DNA from: Agrobacterium larrymoorei
Lineage (GTDB): Bacteria; Pseudomonadota; Alphaproteobacteria; Rhizobiales; Rhizobiaceae
Assembly (NCBI RefSeq): GCF_030819275.1
Contig: NZ_JAUTBL010000001.1
Span: 558,001 to 622,000 of the forward strand
Direction of reading: 5' to 3'
DNA length: 64,000 bases
In this document: positions 38,005 to 47,549 of the stretch, piece by piece
How positions within the stretch are numbered: position 1 is the stretch's first letter
How the letters are laid out: each line of letters begins with the position of its first letter
The notes under the pieces: model-generated
Databases searched by the model: none
What the model was told of the DNA's origin: nothing
What the model saw: only the letters and a program-made list of their open reading frames with translations
Made by a program: the position numbers and the translations under genes

Positions 38005-38697
38005 ATGGCAGTCATCACGTTCGCAAACACCAAGGGCGGTGCAGGCAAGACAACCGCGGTCCTTCTCCTGGCGTCGGAGCTTGCCCGCCGGGGCTTGCGC
38101 GTCTGCGTGATCGACACCGACCCGCAACGCTGGCTCTCCAGGTGGCGCGAGAATGCCGATCACCGCATTGATCTTTCTGTCATCACCTATGTTTCGGTGA
38201 CGAGCCTACAACAGCATGTGCTCGACAATCGTAAGAAGTTCGACCATGTGATCATCGATCTGCCAGGCGCTCAGTCTCCGCTTCTGGCAACGGCCGTCGG
38301 CCTCTCCAACCACGTCATCATCCCCGTTCAGGGTAGCACGATGGATGCGCAGGGTGCCGCACAGGTGCTGGAGCTCCTCCGCTATCTCGACGATCGTGCA
38401 GGCATCAAGATCCCGCATTCCGTGCTCTTGTCACGCGTCAATTCGATGGTGACGACGCGCGCGCTGCTGGCAGCGAAAGCGCTGCTCGCCAAGCGCGACG
38501 TCAACGTGCTGAACACGCCGATCATCGAACGCGCCGCCTTCCGCGACATGTTCGAGTTTCGCGGTTATCTCCACATGATGAACCCGTCACAGGTCAGCAA
38601 CCTCGACAAGGCGCTTCAAAACAGCATGGCCTATACCGATGAAGTGCTACGGCTTTTGCCGGCACAAGGCGCCGTCAAGTTGTCTTCCGCAGCCTGA
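38005..38697 (+). CDS. ParA/MinD-like ATPase
   Basis: 230 residues from the ATG at 38005. The deviant Walker A is KGGAGKTT, Walker A' DTDPQ, Walker B VIIDLPGAQ. ParA-type ATPases place cargo such as plasmids, chromosomes or protein clusters. No ParB gene or repeat sites are nearby, and it follows a chemosensory operon that encodes a soluble receptor. In Rhodobacter a ParA homologue (PpfA) segregates the cytoplasmic chemoreceptor cluster and in Vibrio ParC positions polar arrays. A similar role here is an inference; it is also like rhizobial orphan ParA/VirC1-type proteins. The ribosome site is weak. Confidence 0.82.
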   Translation: MAVITFANTKGGAGKTTAVLLLASELARRGLRVCVIDTDPQRWLSRWRENADHRIDLSVITYVSVTSLQQHVLDNRKKFDHVIIDLPGAQSPLLATAVGLSNHVIIPVQGSTMDAQGAAQVLELLRYLDDRAGIKIPHSVLLSRVNSMVTTRALLAAKALLAKRDVNVLNTPIIERAAFRDMFEFRGYLHMMNPSQVSNLDKALQNSMAYTDEVLRLLPAQGAVKLSSAA

Positions 38698-38704
38698 GCC
38701 GATC

Positions 38705-38726
38705 CGCGCCCCAACATCGAGGCGCG
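38705..38726. terminator. Short hairpin between convergent ParA-like and ManC genes
   Basis: CGCGCC and GGCGCG form a six-pair stem with a ten-base loop in the 33-base gap between two convergent stops. A plausible shared transcript end, but weak. Confidence 0.4.
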
Positions 38727-38730
38727 AATT

Positions 38731-40161
38731 CTACTCACGCCTATAGTCGTCGTGCACACGGATGATATCGTCCTCACCCAAGTAAGAGCCGGTCTGGATT
38801 TCGATCAGTTCGAGCGGGATCTGGCCCTCATTCGCCAAGCGATGCGGCTTGCCAATCGGGATATAGACCGACTCGTTTTCCGTCAGAAGGCGAGTCTGGT
38901 CTTCAATCGTGACCGTTGCGGTGCCCCGGACGACGATCCAATGCTCCGAGCGGTGATAATGCTGTTGCAGCGAAATCCGATGACCCGGCTCGACCTTCAC
39001 GTGGCTGACTCGATAGCGATGACCGGAATCCGTCTGCTCGATGTGACCCCATGGACGGTAGGCGCGCTTGTGTCGCTCCGTCTTCAAGGAATGATCGCCA
39101 CCTTTCAGAGTTTCCACCAGGCCTTTGACGTCCTGGACACGGTTCTTCGGCGTGACCAGAACCGCGTCTTTCGTGGCGACCACGACGAGATCCTTGGCAC
39201 CGACGACAGTCGTCAGCAAGCCGGTGGAATGCACGAGGCAACCTTCGGAATCAACGATGATCCCCTGTCCCTCGATCGCATTATCAGCGCCATGCTTGTC
39301 GGCAATTTCCCAGATGGCATCCCAGCTACCGATATCGGACCAACGGAAGTGACCTCGCACGACTGCCATGCGTTTGGTGTTCTCGATGACGGCATAGTCG
39401 ATCGAGTTCTTCGGAGAGGATTCAAAGCTTTCCTTATGGAGACGAACGAAGCCGAGATCGACTTCCTGGTTCTCGACAGCCGCCTGCACCGCCGCCAAGA
39501 TCTCGGGAGCATGGCTCTTCAATTCTTCGATCATGATATCGGAGCGGAACAGGAAGTTGCCGGAATTCCAGAGATAGCCCTTTTCGACGTAGCTGACAGC
39601 ACGCGCCTCATCCGGCTTTTCAACGAAAGCCTCTACGACACAAAGATCCTGATTGCCGTTGATGGCCTCGCCGGGATTGATGTAACCGTAGGACGTACGT
39701 GGTTCGGTCGGCGTCAAGCCGAAGACGACGATATTTCCCTGCTCAGCCGCTTCCGCGCCCAGCCTCACCGCATCCGCGAAAAGATCATTGTCCAGCACCA
39801 CGTGGTCAGCCGCAAGCGCCAGTACAAGAGAGCCCTTTTCGCGCCGATCAGCCAATAGTGCTGCGGCAGCCATGGCGGCAGCACTGTCGCGGCGCGCCGG
39901 TTCCAAGACGACGGTTGCCTGCAGATCGATCTCTTCGGCCTGTCGTCTTGCGAAGAAGCGAAAATCCTCGTTGGTGATCACCAGCGGTTCCGCATAAAGG
40001 CTCTTGTCGCTGACGCGCTTTAAGGTCTGCTGATATGTCGAAAGCTCTCCGACAAGAGGCTGGAACTGTTTGGGCAACTGATCCCGTGATACTGGCCAAA
40101 GTCTAGATCCAGCGCCGCCTGCCAGAAGTACTGGGGTGATCTTTCGAGATAGTTCCTTCAC
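38731..40161 (-). CDS. manC: Mannose-1-phosphate guanylyltransferase/mannose-6-phosphate isomerase
   Basis: 476 residues. The N-terminal nucleotidyltransferase domain starts LLAGGAGSRLWPVSRDQLPK; VEAFVEKPDE and the GNFLF segment complete it. The C-terminal cupin domain (RPWGHIEQTDSG, SLQQHYHRSEHWIVV) is a type II phosphomannose isomerase. Together they make GDP-mannose from fructose-6-phosphate with a phosphomannomutase. The product feeds O-antigen or capsule sugars; succinoglycan itself contains no mannose. Gene stands alone. Confidence 0.93.
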   Translation of the reverse strand: MKELSRKITPVLLAGGAGSRLWPVSRDQLPKQFQPLVGELSTYQQTLKRVSDKSLYAEPLVITNEDFRFFARRQAEEIDLQATVVLEPARRDSAAAMAAAALLADRREKGSLVLALAADHVVLDNDLFADAVRLGAEAAEQGNIVVFGLTPTEPRTSYGYINPGEAINGNQDLCVVEAFVEKPDEARAVSYVEKGYLWNSGNFLFRSDIMIEELKSHAPEILAAVQAAVENQEVDLGFVRLHKESFESSPKNSIDYAVIENTKRMAVVRGHFRWSDIGSWDAIWEIADKHGADNAIEGQGIIVDSEGCLVHSTGLLTTVVGAKDLVVVATKDAVLVTPKNRVQDVKGLVETLKGGDHSLKTERHKRAYRPWGHIEQTDSGHRYRVSHVKVEPGHRISLQQHYHRSEHWIVVRGTATVTIEDQTRLLTENESVYIPIGKPHRLANEGQIPLELIEIQTGSYLGEDDIIRVHDDYRRE

Positions 40162-40362
40162 AAATAAAACCTTTCTAAGCTAAAAATGCCTGCGCCGAAC
40201 CATATAGATATTTCCCAACATCGCTATGACCGTTCTTGGGCGAATACGAAACTTATCAGCCCAACCCGTCAATAGTCGGCTGACGGGAATGGTTACTGCC
40301 GAGCGGGCCTCCCACGCCATCTGCCGTGCGCCGTTCCAGCAGCATCCGCTCTCCAAAACGCA

Positions 40363-40388
40363 CGAACCCGGGACTGCTCCCGGGTTCG
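40363..40388 (-). terminator. Terminator of the glucose dehydrogenase gene
   Basis: CGAACCCGGG and CCCGGGTTCG form a perfect ten-pair stem with a six-base loop, 28 bases past the stop. On the minus strand TGCGTTTT follows. Confidence 0.7.
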
Positions 40389-40416
40389 ATTGTCTCTCTT
40401 TGCAATCAAGCCGCGA

Positions 40417-42846
40417 TCATTTCGGCAATGCATAGGCAATGACGTAATCGCCGCGATCGGGTGACTGGCGTGCGCCGCCCGCCGAGATGACGATGTACTG
40501 CTTACCGGTCTTGGGTGACTTGTAGCTCATCGGACCGCCCTGGCTGCCGACGGGAAGACGGGCTTTCCAGACTTCCTTGCCGGTCGCGGTGTCGAAGGCG
40601 CGCAGATAGTAATCCTGCGTGCCGGCGATGAAGACGAGGCCGCCCTGTGTGGCGAGCGTGCCGCCCAGTGTGGGCATACCGATTGGGATTGGAAGGCCCA
40701 TCTTGATCCCGAGCGGACCGGTATCTTCCACCGTGCCAACAGGAACCTGCCACTTGATCTGCTGCGTCTTCATATCGATGGCTGTCATCGTGCCATAGGG
40801 CGGAGCCTGGCAAGGAATGCCGACCGCAGACAGGAAGCGGTTTTTATCGACCGCGTAAGGCGTTCCCTTCATCGGCACGAGGCCCATGCCGGTGTTGACG
40901 CTTTCGCCACCGCTTGCCGTTGCCTTGGTCGGGGCGGCTTCCTTCATCTGGATCCACAGGCCAAGCCGCATGTCGTTGACGAAGATGGTGTTCGTCGTCG
41001 GATCGGTCGAAAGACCGCCCCAGTTCATGCCGCCGAGCGAGCCCGGGAAGCTGAGAGACAGGTCAGTGCCCGGCGCCGTATAAAGGCCCTCATAGCGCAT
41101 GCCCTTGAAAGCGATGCGGCATAGAAGCTGATCGAATGGTGTCGCGCCCCACATATCCGCTTCGGTAAGGGTTTGCGCACCGATCTGCGGCATGCCGACG
41201 GAGCGCGGCTGCGTTGGCGCATAGCGCTCATTCGGAATGTTGGCCGGCTTGACCGGAACCTCTTCCACCTTCGTCAAAGGCTGACCGGTGGCGCGGTCGA
41301 GAACATAGAGTTGTCCAGCCTTGGTGCCGAAGACCAGCGCAGGTACTGTCGTGCCATCCGCCTTCGGGAAATCGATGAAGCTTGGCTGCATCGGTACGTC
41401 GAAATCCCAGAGGTCGTTATGAACCGTCTGGTAGACCCACTTCTCACGACCCGTCGTTGCATCGAGCGCCAGCATCGATGCGCCGTATTTATGATCGAGC
41501 GGCGTGCGCGTGGCGCCATAAAGGTCGACCGACGGGCTGCCGACCGGCATGTAGACCGTGTTCCGATCCGGGTCATAGGACATGGATGCCCAGACATTCG
41601 GCGTTGAGCGCGTATAGGTCTGGCCTTCAGGGGGCAGCTTGGTGATTTCGGGATTGCCCGGGTCGAAGGCCCAGCGAAGTTCACCCGTAATCACGTCGAA
41701 GCCGCGCATGACGCCGCCCGGCATATCCACCTGGACGTTATCGGCAATACGTCCCCCGACGACGACCGTCGTGCCTGCAAGCGTTGGCGCGGAAGTGAGA
41801 ACATATTGCGGATCGGGCGCATTACCAAGCCCGATCTTGAGATCGACGCGACCATTCGTACCGAAATCGGGGCAAAACGCGCCGGTATCGGCATCGAGCG
41901 CGATCAGTTCGGCCGTGATCGTGTTCATCAAAATGCGGCGCTGGCAAAGCGCGCCATCGGCCACGACCGCGGGCGTCACGGGCGTCGAGCCAGGCGCCGT
42001 TGGCTGCTGCAACGGTGCCTTTGCATCGAAATAGGCAAGACCGCGGCAACGCATCCAGACGGACGACTTGGCGTTGATCTCGGTTTTCCACTTTTCAGTT
42101 CCGGTATCGGCATCGAGCGCGATGACATTATTGTGCGGCGTGCAGAGGAAAACCGTGTCACCAACCTGCAGCGGTGTTTCCTGGTCTTCGGCACCATTCG
42201 CGCCGGGGCTGATCGGCGTATCGCCGGTGTGGTAAGTCCATGCAACCTTGAGGTCTTTGACATTGTCGCGGGTAATATCGTCAAGAGCGACGAAACGGCT
42301 GCCGCCTGACGTATTGCCGTAGTGCTCCCAGTTCTTCTGCTCCTTGTCAGCCGTTACCGGTGTCAGTTGAGCCACCTCACCCTTGAAGGCGACGGTCGGA
42401 TGGGCCACGAACATTCCAGCAAAACCAGCGCCGGAGGCGATGGCTAGAATGGCAGCAATGGCAAAAGACGAGCCATAGGCAGGCGTCTTGCCCTGAGCGC
42501 GCCGCAACAGCGGATAGGAGAGCGCCACCACAGTGGCCCCGACGCCGATCGCCAGCAGGCGGGAGATCAAGGGCCAGAAATGCAAGCCTGCCTCCCAGAC
42601 CGCCCAGATGCCGGTCGCGATGAAAACCAGACCGAAGAGAAGCGCGCCTGCAGGTTTGCGAAGAAGGATCAGCAGACCCGAAACGACAAGCGCGACACCT
42701 GCCGTCACGAAATACGGGCTGCCACCGAGCGCAACGAGCTTGCCGCCGCCGATGGCGAAGAACAAACCTGCGGCAAGGACGACCGCGCCCAGTACCAGCA
42801 GCCACAATCTGGCTGGAAGTGAAAGTGAATTTGACGATTTACTCAT
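40417..42846 (-). CDS. gcd: Membrane-bound PQQ-dependent glucose dehydrogenase
   Basis: 809 residues from the ATG at 42846. Five membrane segments fill the first 145 residues. The rest is an eight-bladed quinoprotein propeller with NWEHYGNTSGGSRF, WTYHTGD, KWVYQTVHNDLWDFD and MGLPIPIGMPTLGGTL. The active site faces the periplasm; it oxidises glucose to gluconolactone and passes electrons to ubiquinone. It needs PQQ; no pqq genes are in the window. An in-frame ATG at 42912 would add 22 residues but has no better ribosome site. Confidence 0.93.
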   Translation of the reverse strand: MSKSSNSLSLPARLWLLVLGAVVLAAGLFFAIGGGKLVALGGSPYFVTAGVALVVSGLLILLRKPAGALLFGLVFIATGIWAVWEAGLHFWPLISRLLAIGVGATVVALSYPLLRRAQGKTPAYGSSFAIAAILAIASGAGFAGMFVAHPTVAFKGEVAQLTPVTADKEQKNWEHYGNTSGGSRFVALDDITRDNVKDLKVAWTYHTGDTPISPGANGAEDQETPLQVGDTVFLCTPHNNVIALDADTGTEKWKTEINAKSSVWMRCRGLAYFDAKAPLQQPTAPGSTPVTPAVVADGALCQRRILMNTITAELIALDADTGAFCPDFGTNGRVDLKIGLGNAPDPQYVLTSAPTLAGTTVVVGGRIADNVQVDMPGGVMRGFDVITGELRWAFDPGNPEITKLPPEGQTYTRSTPNVWASMSYDPDRNTVYMPVGSPSVDLYGATRTPLDHKYGASMLALDATTGREKWVYQTVHNDLWDFDVPMQPSFIDFPKADGTTVPALVFGTKAGQLYVLDRATGQPLTKVEEVPVKPANIPNERYAPTQPRSVGMPQIGAQTLTEADMWGATPFDQLLCRIAFKGMRYEGLYTAPGTDLSLSFPGSLGGMNWGGLSTDPTTNTIFVNDMRLGLWIQMKEAAPTKATASGGESVNTGMGLVPMKGTPYAVDKNRFLSAVGIPCQAPPYGTMTAIDMKTQQIKWQVPVGTVEDTGPLGIKMGLPIPIGMPTLGGTLATQGGLVFIAGTQDYYLRAFDTATGKEVWKARLPVGSQGGPMSYKSPKTGKQYIVISAGGARQSPDRGDYVIAYALPK

Positions 42847-43378
42847 GAAATCAATGTCCAATTTGAGAGCCGGCAGAAAGGCCAGGCTCAATGATCGTTC
42901 AGTATCCGGCAACGCCGGGACAGACCGCAGGAATTATGGCGATGCCAAACCTCAATGAGGATTGCATTACTGAACAGGAGAGAGCGATGGGGACGGCGTC
43001 CGACAGAATTGTCATATCGATCCATTCAATGCAGATACAACCGGCGTTTTGACCGGCAGTCAACGACCAGAATAAATCCTCCCCGGCACGGATACACCTA
43101 CTTAAACCAGTATCGGCACCCAGACCTTAACCTGGGGGTATAACGCCGCATCGGCACTCGAGCAATCGGTGTTGCGCACTTTATCCACATAGCGCGGTAA
43201 AGCAGACTGCTCGGCATCTCACCAAGTATTCCCAATTAATCGATTGAATCGTCTTACGATGTCGTCGCCTTCAGTTTTGCTGCACTGAACAACATTCGGA
43301 CCTTGGCATGCTCGCGAAAAATACAATAACTACGGCAGAGATTTTATACGGTTGATAGACGGAAAGTACCCAAAGCTC
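42847..43378. other. 532-base divergent region between gcd and the malic enzyme gene
   Basis: No credible gene. It should hold promoters for both genes. A single perfect DnaA-box sequence (TTATCCACA, 43181-43189) is present, and CCCAG/CTGGG arms around 43123-43138 can form a small hairpin. I cannot assign a regulator. Confidence 0.5.
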
Positions 43379-45668
43379 ATGTCAGACGCGCCAAAGAACC
43401 CCAGCACAAGAACATCGGTTACGGATCAGGAAGCCCTGGATTTCCACTCGGAAGGCCGCCCCGGCAAGCTGGAAATCGTTCCGACAAAGCCAATGGCAAC
43501 GCAGCGGGATTTGTCGCTGGCCTATTCCCCCGGTGTCGCAGTACCGGTGAAGGCGATCGCTGAGAACCCCGCCACAGCCTATGATTACACCACGCGTGGT
43601 AACATGGTGGCGGTCATTTCCAACGGGACTGCCATCCTCGGCCTTGGAAACCTTGGAGCGCTGGCGTCCAAGCCGGTGATGGAAGGAAAGTCCGTCCTTT
43701 TCAAGCGCTTTGCCGATGTCGACTCCATCGATCTGGAAGTCGACACGGAAGATGCTGACGCCTTCATCAATTGCGTGCGCTATCTCGGGCCCTCCTTTGG
43801 CGGCATCAATCTCGAAGATATCAAGGCGCCGGAATGTTTCATCATCGAAAGCCGTCTGCGCGAACTCATGGACATTCCGGTGTTCCATGACGATCAGCAC
43901 GGCACTGCCATTATTGCCGCTGCTGGCCTTATCAACGCCATTGAATTGACGGGGCGCGACTTCAACAACACGAAGCTGGTCTGCAACGGCGCCGGTGCGG
44001 CAGCGATCGCCTGCATGGACCTCATCAAGGCCATGGGCTTCAACCCCGCCAACATTATCATGTGCGACACGAAAGGCGTCATCTATCAGGGCCGCACCGA
44101 GGGCATGAATCAATGGAAGTCGGCTCATGCGACGAAGACCGACAGCCGCACGCTCGCGGAAGCGATGAAGGGTGCGGATGTGGTCTTCGGCCTTTCGCAG
44201 AAAGGCGCCTTCACTGAAGAGATGATCAGGTCCATGGCACCGAAGCCGATCATCTTTGCCATGGCCAATCCCGATCCGGAAATCACACCGGAAGAAGTGT
44301 CTCGCATTCGCGACGACGCCATCATGGCGACGGGGCGTTCGGATTATCCAAACCAGGTCAACAACGTTCTCGGCTTCCCTTACATCTTCCGCGGCGCGCT
44401 GGATGTTCGTGCACGCCAGATCAATGACGAGATGAAGATCGCAGCAGCCCAGGCGCTTGCCGACCTTGCGCGCGAAGACGTGCCGGACGATGTTGCCGCT
44501 GCCTATCAGGGCAACCGCCCCCGCTTCGGGCCGCAATACATCATCCCTGTTCCCTTCGACCCACGCCTGATTTCGGCGATCCCCGTCGCCGTCGCAAAGG
44601 CTGCGATCGAGACCGGCGTTGCGCGCCGCGTCCTGCCCGATCTCGACGCCTACGCCCGCGAACTATCTGCACGCCGCGACCCCATGGCATCCACCACGCA
44701 GCGTCTCTACGAACGGATCCGCCGTTCGCCAAAGCGCGTGGTCTTTGCCGAAGCCGAAGAAGAACAGGTCATGCGCGCGGCGATCTCGTTTACTGCGCAA
44801 GGGCTTGGAACCGCCATCCTTCTCGGTCGCGACGACATCATCAAGGCGAATGCCGAACGCGCCGGGATCGATCTCGACCGTCCGAACATCAAGATCACCA
44901 ATGCGCGCCTCTCCGAGCGGGTCGATTCCTACATCGATTACCTCTATGCCCGCCTGCAGCGCAAAGGCTTGCTGCTGCGCGACGTCCAGCGACTGATCCA
45001 CAATGACCGAAACCATTTTGCATCCTGCATGGTGGCAATGGGCGATGCGGACGCGATGGTCACCGGCACGACGCGCAACTACTCCACCGCGCTTGAAGAT
45101 GTGCGCCGGTGTATCGACGTCAAGCCCGGTCATCGCGTCATCGGCGTGTCTCTCGTCGTCTCGCGCAATCGCACCGTCTTCGTCGCCGATACCGCCGTCC
45201 ACGATATGCCATCGGCCGAAGACCTGGCGGATATCGCGGAGGAAGCGGCAGGACTGGCGCGGCGTTTCGGCTACGAGCCGCGCGTTGCGATGCTTGCCTA
45301 TTCCACCTTCGGCCACCCGACCGGTGAACGCTCCGACAAGGTTCGCGAAGCGGTGCGTATTCTCGACAAGCGCAATGTGAAATTCGAAGTGGACGGTGAA
45401 ATGGCGGCAGACATCGCCCTCAACCACCACAAAATGCAGAGCCAGTATCCGTTCGCGCGGCTGTCTGGACCGGCGAATGTTCTGGTGATGCCCGCCATCC
45501 CACTCCGCATCGATCTCAACGAAGATGCTGCAGGAGCTTGGCGGTGCCACCGTGATCGGCCCTCTCCTTGTCGGTCTCGACAAATCGGTCCAGATCACCG
45601 CCATGGGTGCCAAGGACAGCGATATCGTCAACATGGCCGCCATTGCCGCCTATAACGCTGGACGTTAA
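43379..45668 (+). CDS. NADP-type malic enzyme with phosphotransacetylase-like domain; apparent frameshift near 3' end
   Basis: Malic domain in residues 1-430 ([45 protein letters not shown]) and a phosphotransacetylase-like domain after 445 ([16 protein letters not shown]). It decarboxylates malate to pyruvate; rhizobial enzymes of this build (Tme/Dme) are about 760 residues. As read, the frame changes after VLVMPAI: a run of three C at 45499-45501 should be two. The given frame ends at 45655 with about 50 wrong residues; without the extra C it continues [15 protein letters not shown] and stops at 45668, giving 762 residues. GGAAAG precedes the ATG. Confidence 0.88.
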
Positions 45669-45674
45669 TGTCAA

Positions 45675-45700
45675 AGGATGCCCGGTGCGCCGGGCATCCT
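45675..45700 (+). terminator. Terminator of the malic enzyme gene
   Basis: AGGATGCCCGG and CCGGGCATCCT form a perfect 11-pair stem with a four-base loop, six bases after the frame-corrected stop at 45668. Confidence 0.7.
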
Positions 45701-45838
45701 CGCTCAGCAAGCGATCCTCTGGAATTTTCTGTCTCGACGCCGCGATTTTTCACGAGCAAAATAATTAGACCGTGCTAAAACGCGCCCGCAAACATTCGCC
45801 GATCTGGCGGATGCGCATGACGAATAGTTGGATCCACA

Positions 45839-47416
45839 ATGGCACTCTGCACATCCTTGGATCAAAGAGCGTCGGGCATAAGCGGTCTCTACAGACAACT
45901 CTCACGCTCTCTGGTGAAAAATCCGAACACGGTGATAGCCCTTTTTGGCGTCTACTTCCTCATCCAGATCGCGGTTCGGCTGCTGCTGCCACCGGCGCTA
46001 CGCATAGACGAAGCGCAACAGGTGCTGTTTGCCCAGTGGCTGGCGCTCGGCTATGACGCACAGCCGCCGCTCTATAACTGGTATCAGCAAGCGATCTTTG
46101 CGATTTTCGGCACGTCCATGCTGGGTCTTGCGGTCGCAAAGAACCTCATTCTTTTCCTGGTCTTCGCTACCTACGTGAAGCTTGCGGACCTCGTTTTGAA
46201 AGAGAAGTCCCTGATCCTGGTAGCGTCTTTGGCGTTTTTCTTTAGCCCTCAACTGTTCTGGCAAGCGCAGCGCGATCTGACCCACACGACGATGTTGATG
46301 CTGACCAGTCTCTGGTCGATTTATCTGAGCGTGCGGCTTCTCCAGAAACCGACCACCATGGGCTACATACTGACCGGGGTTGCGGTCGGCTTGGGGATGC
46401 TGTCGAAATACAACTTCATCCTCATTCTTCCGGCCATCTTTCTTGCCGTCTGGCTTCATCCGAAAGGCCGCGAGCGCATCTTTGACTGGCGCATTCTGTT
46501 GACGGTTGGAATCAGCCTCGTTGTCTTCCTGCCGCATTCGATCTGGCTTTTCGAAAACCTGCAATTCGCGTCGGATGTGACACTCAGACGGATGGCGGAA
46601 GAAGCGCCTGAAAGCCGGTGGATGCAAATCCTGACCGGTATCACACACGTTTTTTCAGGCTCTGCCATCGTGATGATCCTGCCTTTACTGATACTCTTCG
46701 CGTCGCGTGGAAAGCAGGCAGGCACCAGAACCGACAAACAACAGGCATCGCCGTGGTTTCGTTTCTTCCTCCATTATTTCATCGCGCTTTCGGCGGTTCT
46801 CCTCATCGTCATCATAGCAACGACAATGACGGAGGTAAGAGACAGATGGTTGCTCCCGCTCGTTATGCCTTTCCCGATCCTCGCGGCTCTATGGCTTGAA
46901 CAGAGGTCGTTTGATCCGACCGTTTTCGTCAAGAAAGTTCTACCCGTCTGCCTCGTCGTCATGGCCATTTTACCTGTTGCCTTGATCGGCTCCGTGCCGG
47001 TCCAGGCGATGCTCGGCAAGATATCCAGGTCCAACAACGACTGGCAGGTCTTCCGGCAGCATCTTCAAGAAAAGGGGATCTCGCCTTCCCTCATCGTGAC
47101 ATCCGACTGGTACACAGGTGGAAATCTGCGTTTCATCTTCCCCGACACCAAGGTTGCCACCACCACCTACGACGACTTCGATCCCACCTTCGCGCTGACG
47201 AGCGATCATCCTGTACTGTTTGTCTGGGTCACAGGGCGCGATCAGTCGGCTGGGATGGTCGATTGGCTGCAGGCTCAAATGGGTGTGACGTTGAGGAACA
47301 TCAGCCTCAACACATTCGAGGCGCCGATGTACTTTCCGGTCGACAGCAAGATGCAGAGGTTCAGCTACGTTTTGATCACACCGGACAATGTGGAAAAATC
47401 ACCGAAGCAGCCTTGA
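45839..47416 (+). CDS. GT39 family membrane glycosyltransferase (ArnT/Rgt-like)
   Basis: 525 residues with 10-12 membrane segments. The first periplasmic loop has RIDEAQQVLFAQWLALGYD with the catalytic-type Asp-Glu pair, and AQPPLYNWYQQ follows; QRDLTHTTMLMLTS is another family block. GT39/ArnT enzymes use polyprenyl-phosphate sugars at the outer face of the inner membrane. In Rhizobium the Rgt proteins of this type add galacturonic acid to lipid A or core. That assignment is possible, not proven. The ribosome site is weak. Confidence 0.8.
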   Translation: MALCTSLDQRASGISGLYRQLSRSLVKNPNTVIALFGVYFLIQIAVRLLLPPALRIDEAQQVLFAQWLALGYDAQPPLYNWYQQAIFAIFGTSMLGLAVAKNLILFLVFATYVKLADLVLKEKSLILVASLAFFFSPQLFWQAQRDLTHTTMLMLTSLWSIYLSVRLLQKPTTMGYILTGVAVGLGMLSKYNFILILPAIFLAVWLHPKGRERIFDWRILLTVGISLVVFLPHSIWLFENLQFASDVTLRRMAEEAPESRWMQILTGITHVFSGSAIVMILPLLILFASRGKQAGTRTDKQQASPWFRFFLHYFIALSAVLLIVIIATTMTEVRDRWLLPLVMPFPILAALWLEQRSFDPTVFVKKVLPVCLVVMAILPVALIGSVPVQAMLGKISRSNNDWQVFRQHLQEKGISPSLIVTSDWYTGGNLRFIFPDTKVATTTYDDFDPTFALTSDHPVLFVWVTGRDQSAGMVDWLQAQMGVTLRNISLNTFEAPMYFPVDSKMQRFSYVLITPDNVEKSPKQP

Positions 47417-47549
47417 AGCAGGATGTGGCCGTCTTCAAAGCCTGGCCCGGATAGCGCGTGGCACACGCCAGTCGACAAACAATATCCAATAATGTTAGGC
47501 AAGCGACGGATTTGCGATCGGCGCTTATCTCGTTCGGAATGGATGAAAC

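Noticed and set aside
38752..39858. 368-codon open frame antisense to manC
   Set aside because: Despite its length it has no domain motifs, and manC on the other strand is intact from start to stop.
40265..40287. CCCGTCA/TGACGGG inverted repeat near the manC start
   Set aside because: Only seven pairs, no known motif, and position between two genes transcribed in the same direction fits several roles; too weak to call.
40226..40435. Short plus-strand open frame between manC and gcd
   Set aside because: It runs through the gcd terminator hairpin and into gcd; no coding features.
43181..43189. Perfect DnaA box TTATCCACA in the gcd/malic enzyme intergenic region
   Set aside because: It is a single box with no AT-rich unwinding region, further boxes or origin-linked genes nearby, so chance or a minor DnaA site is more likely than an origin.
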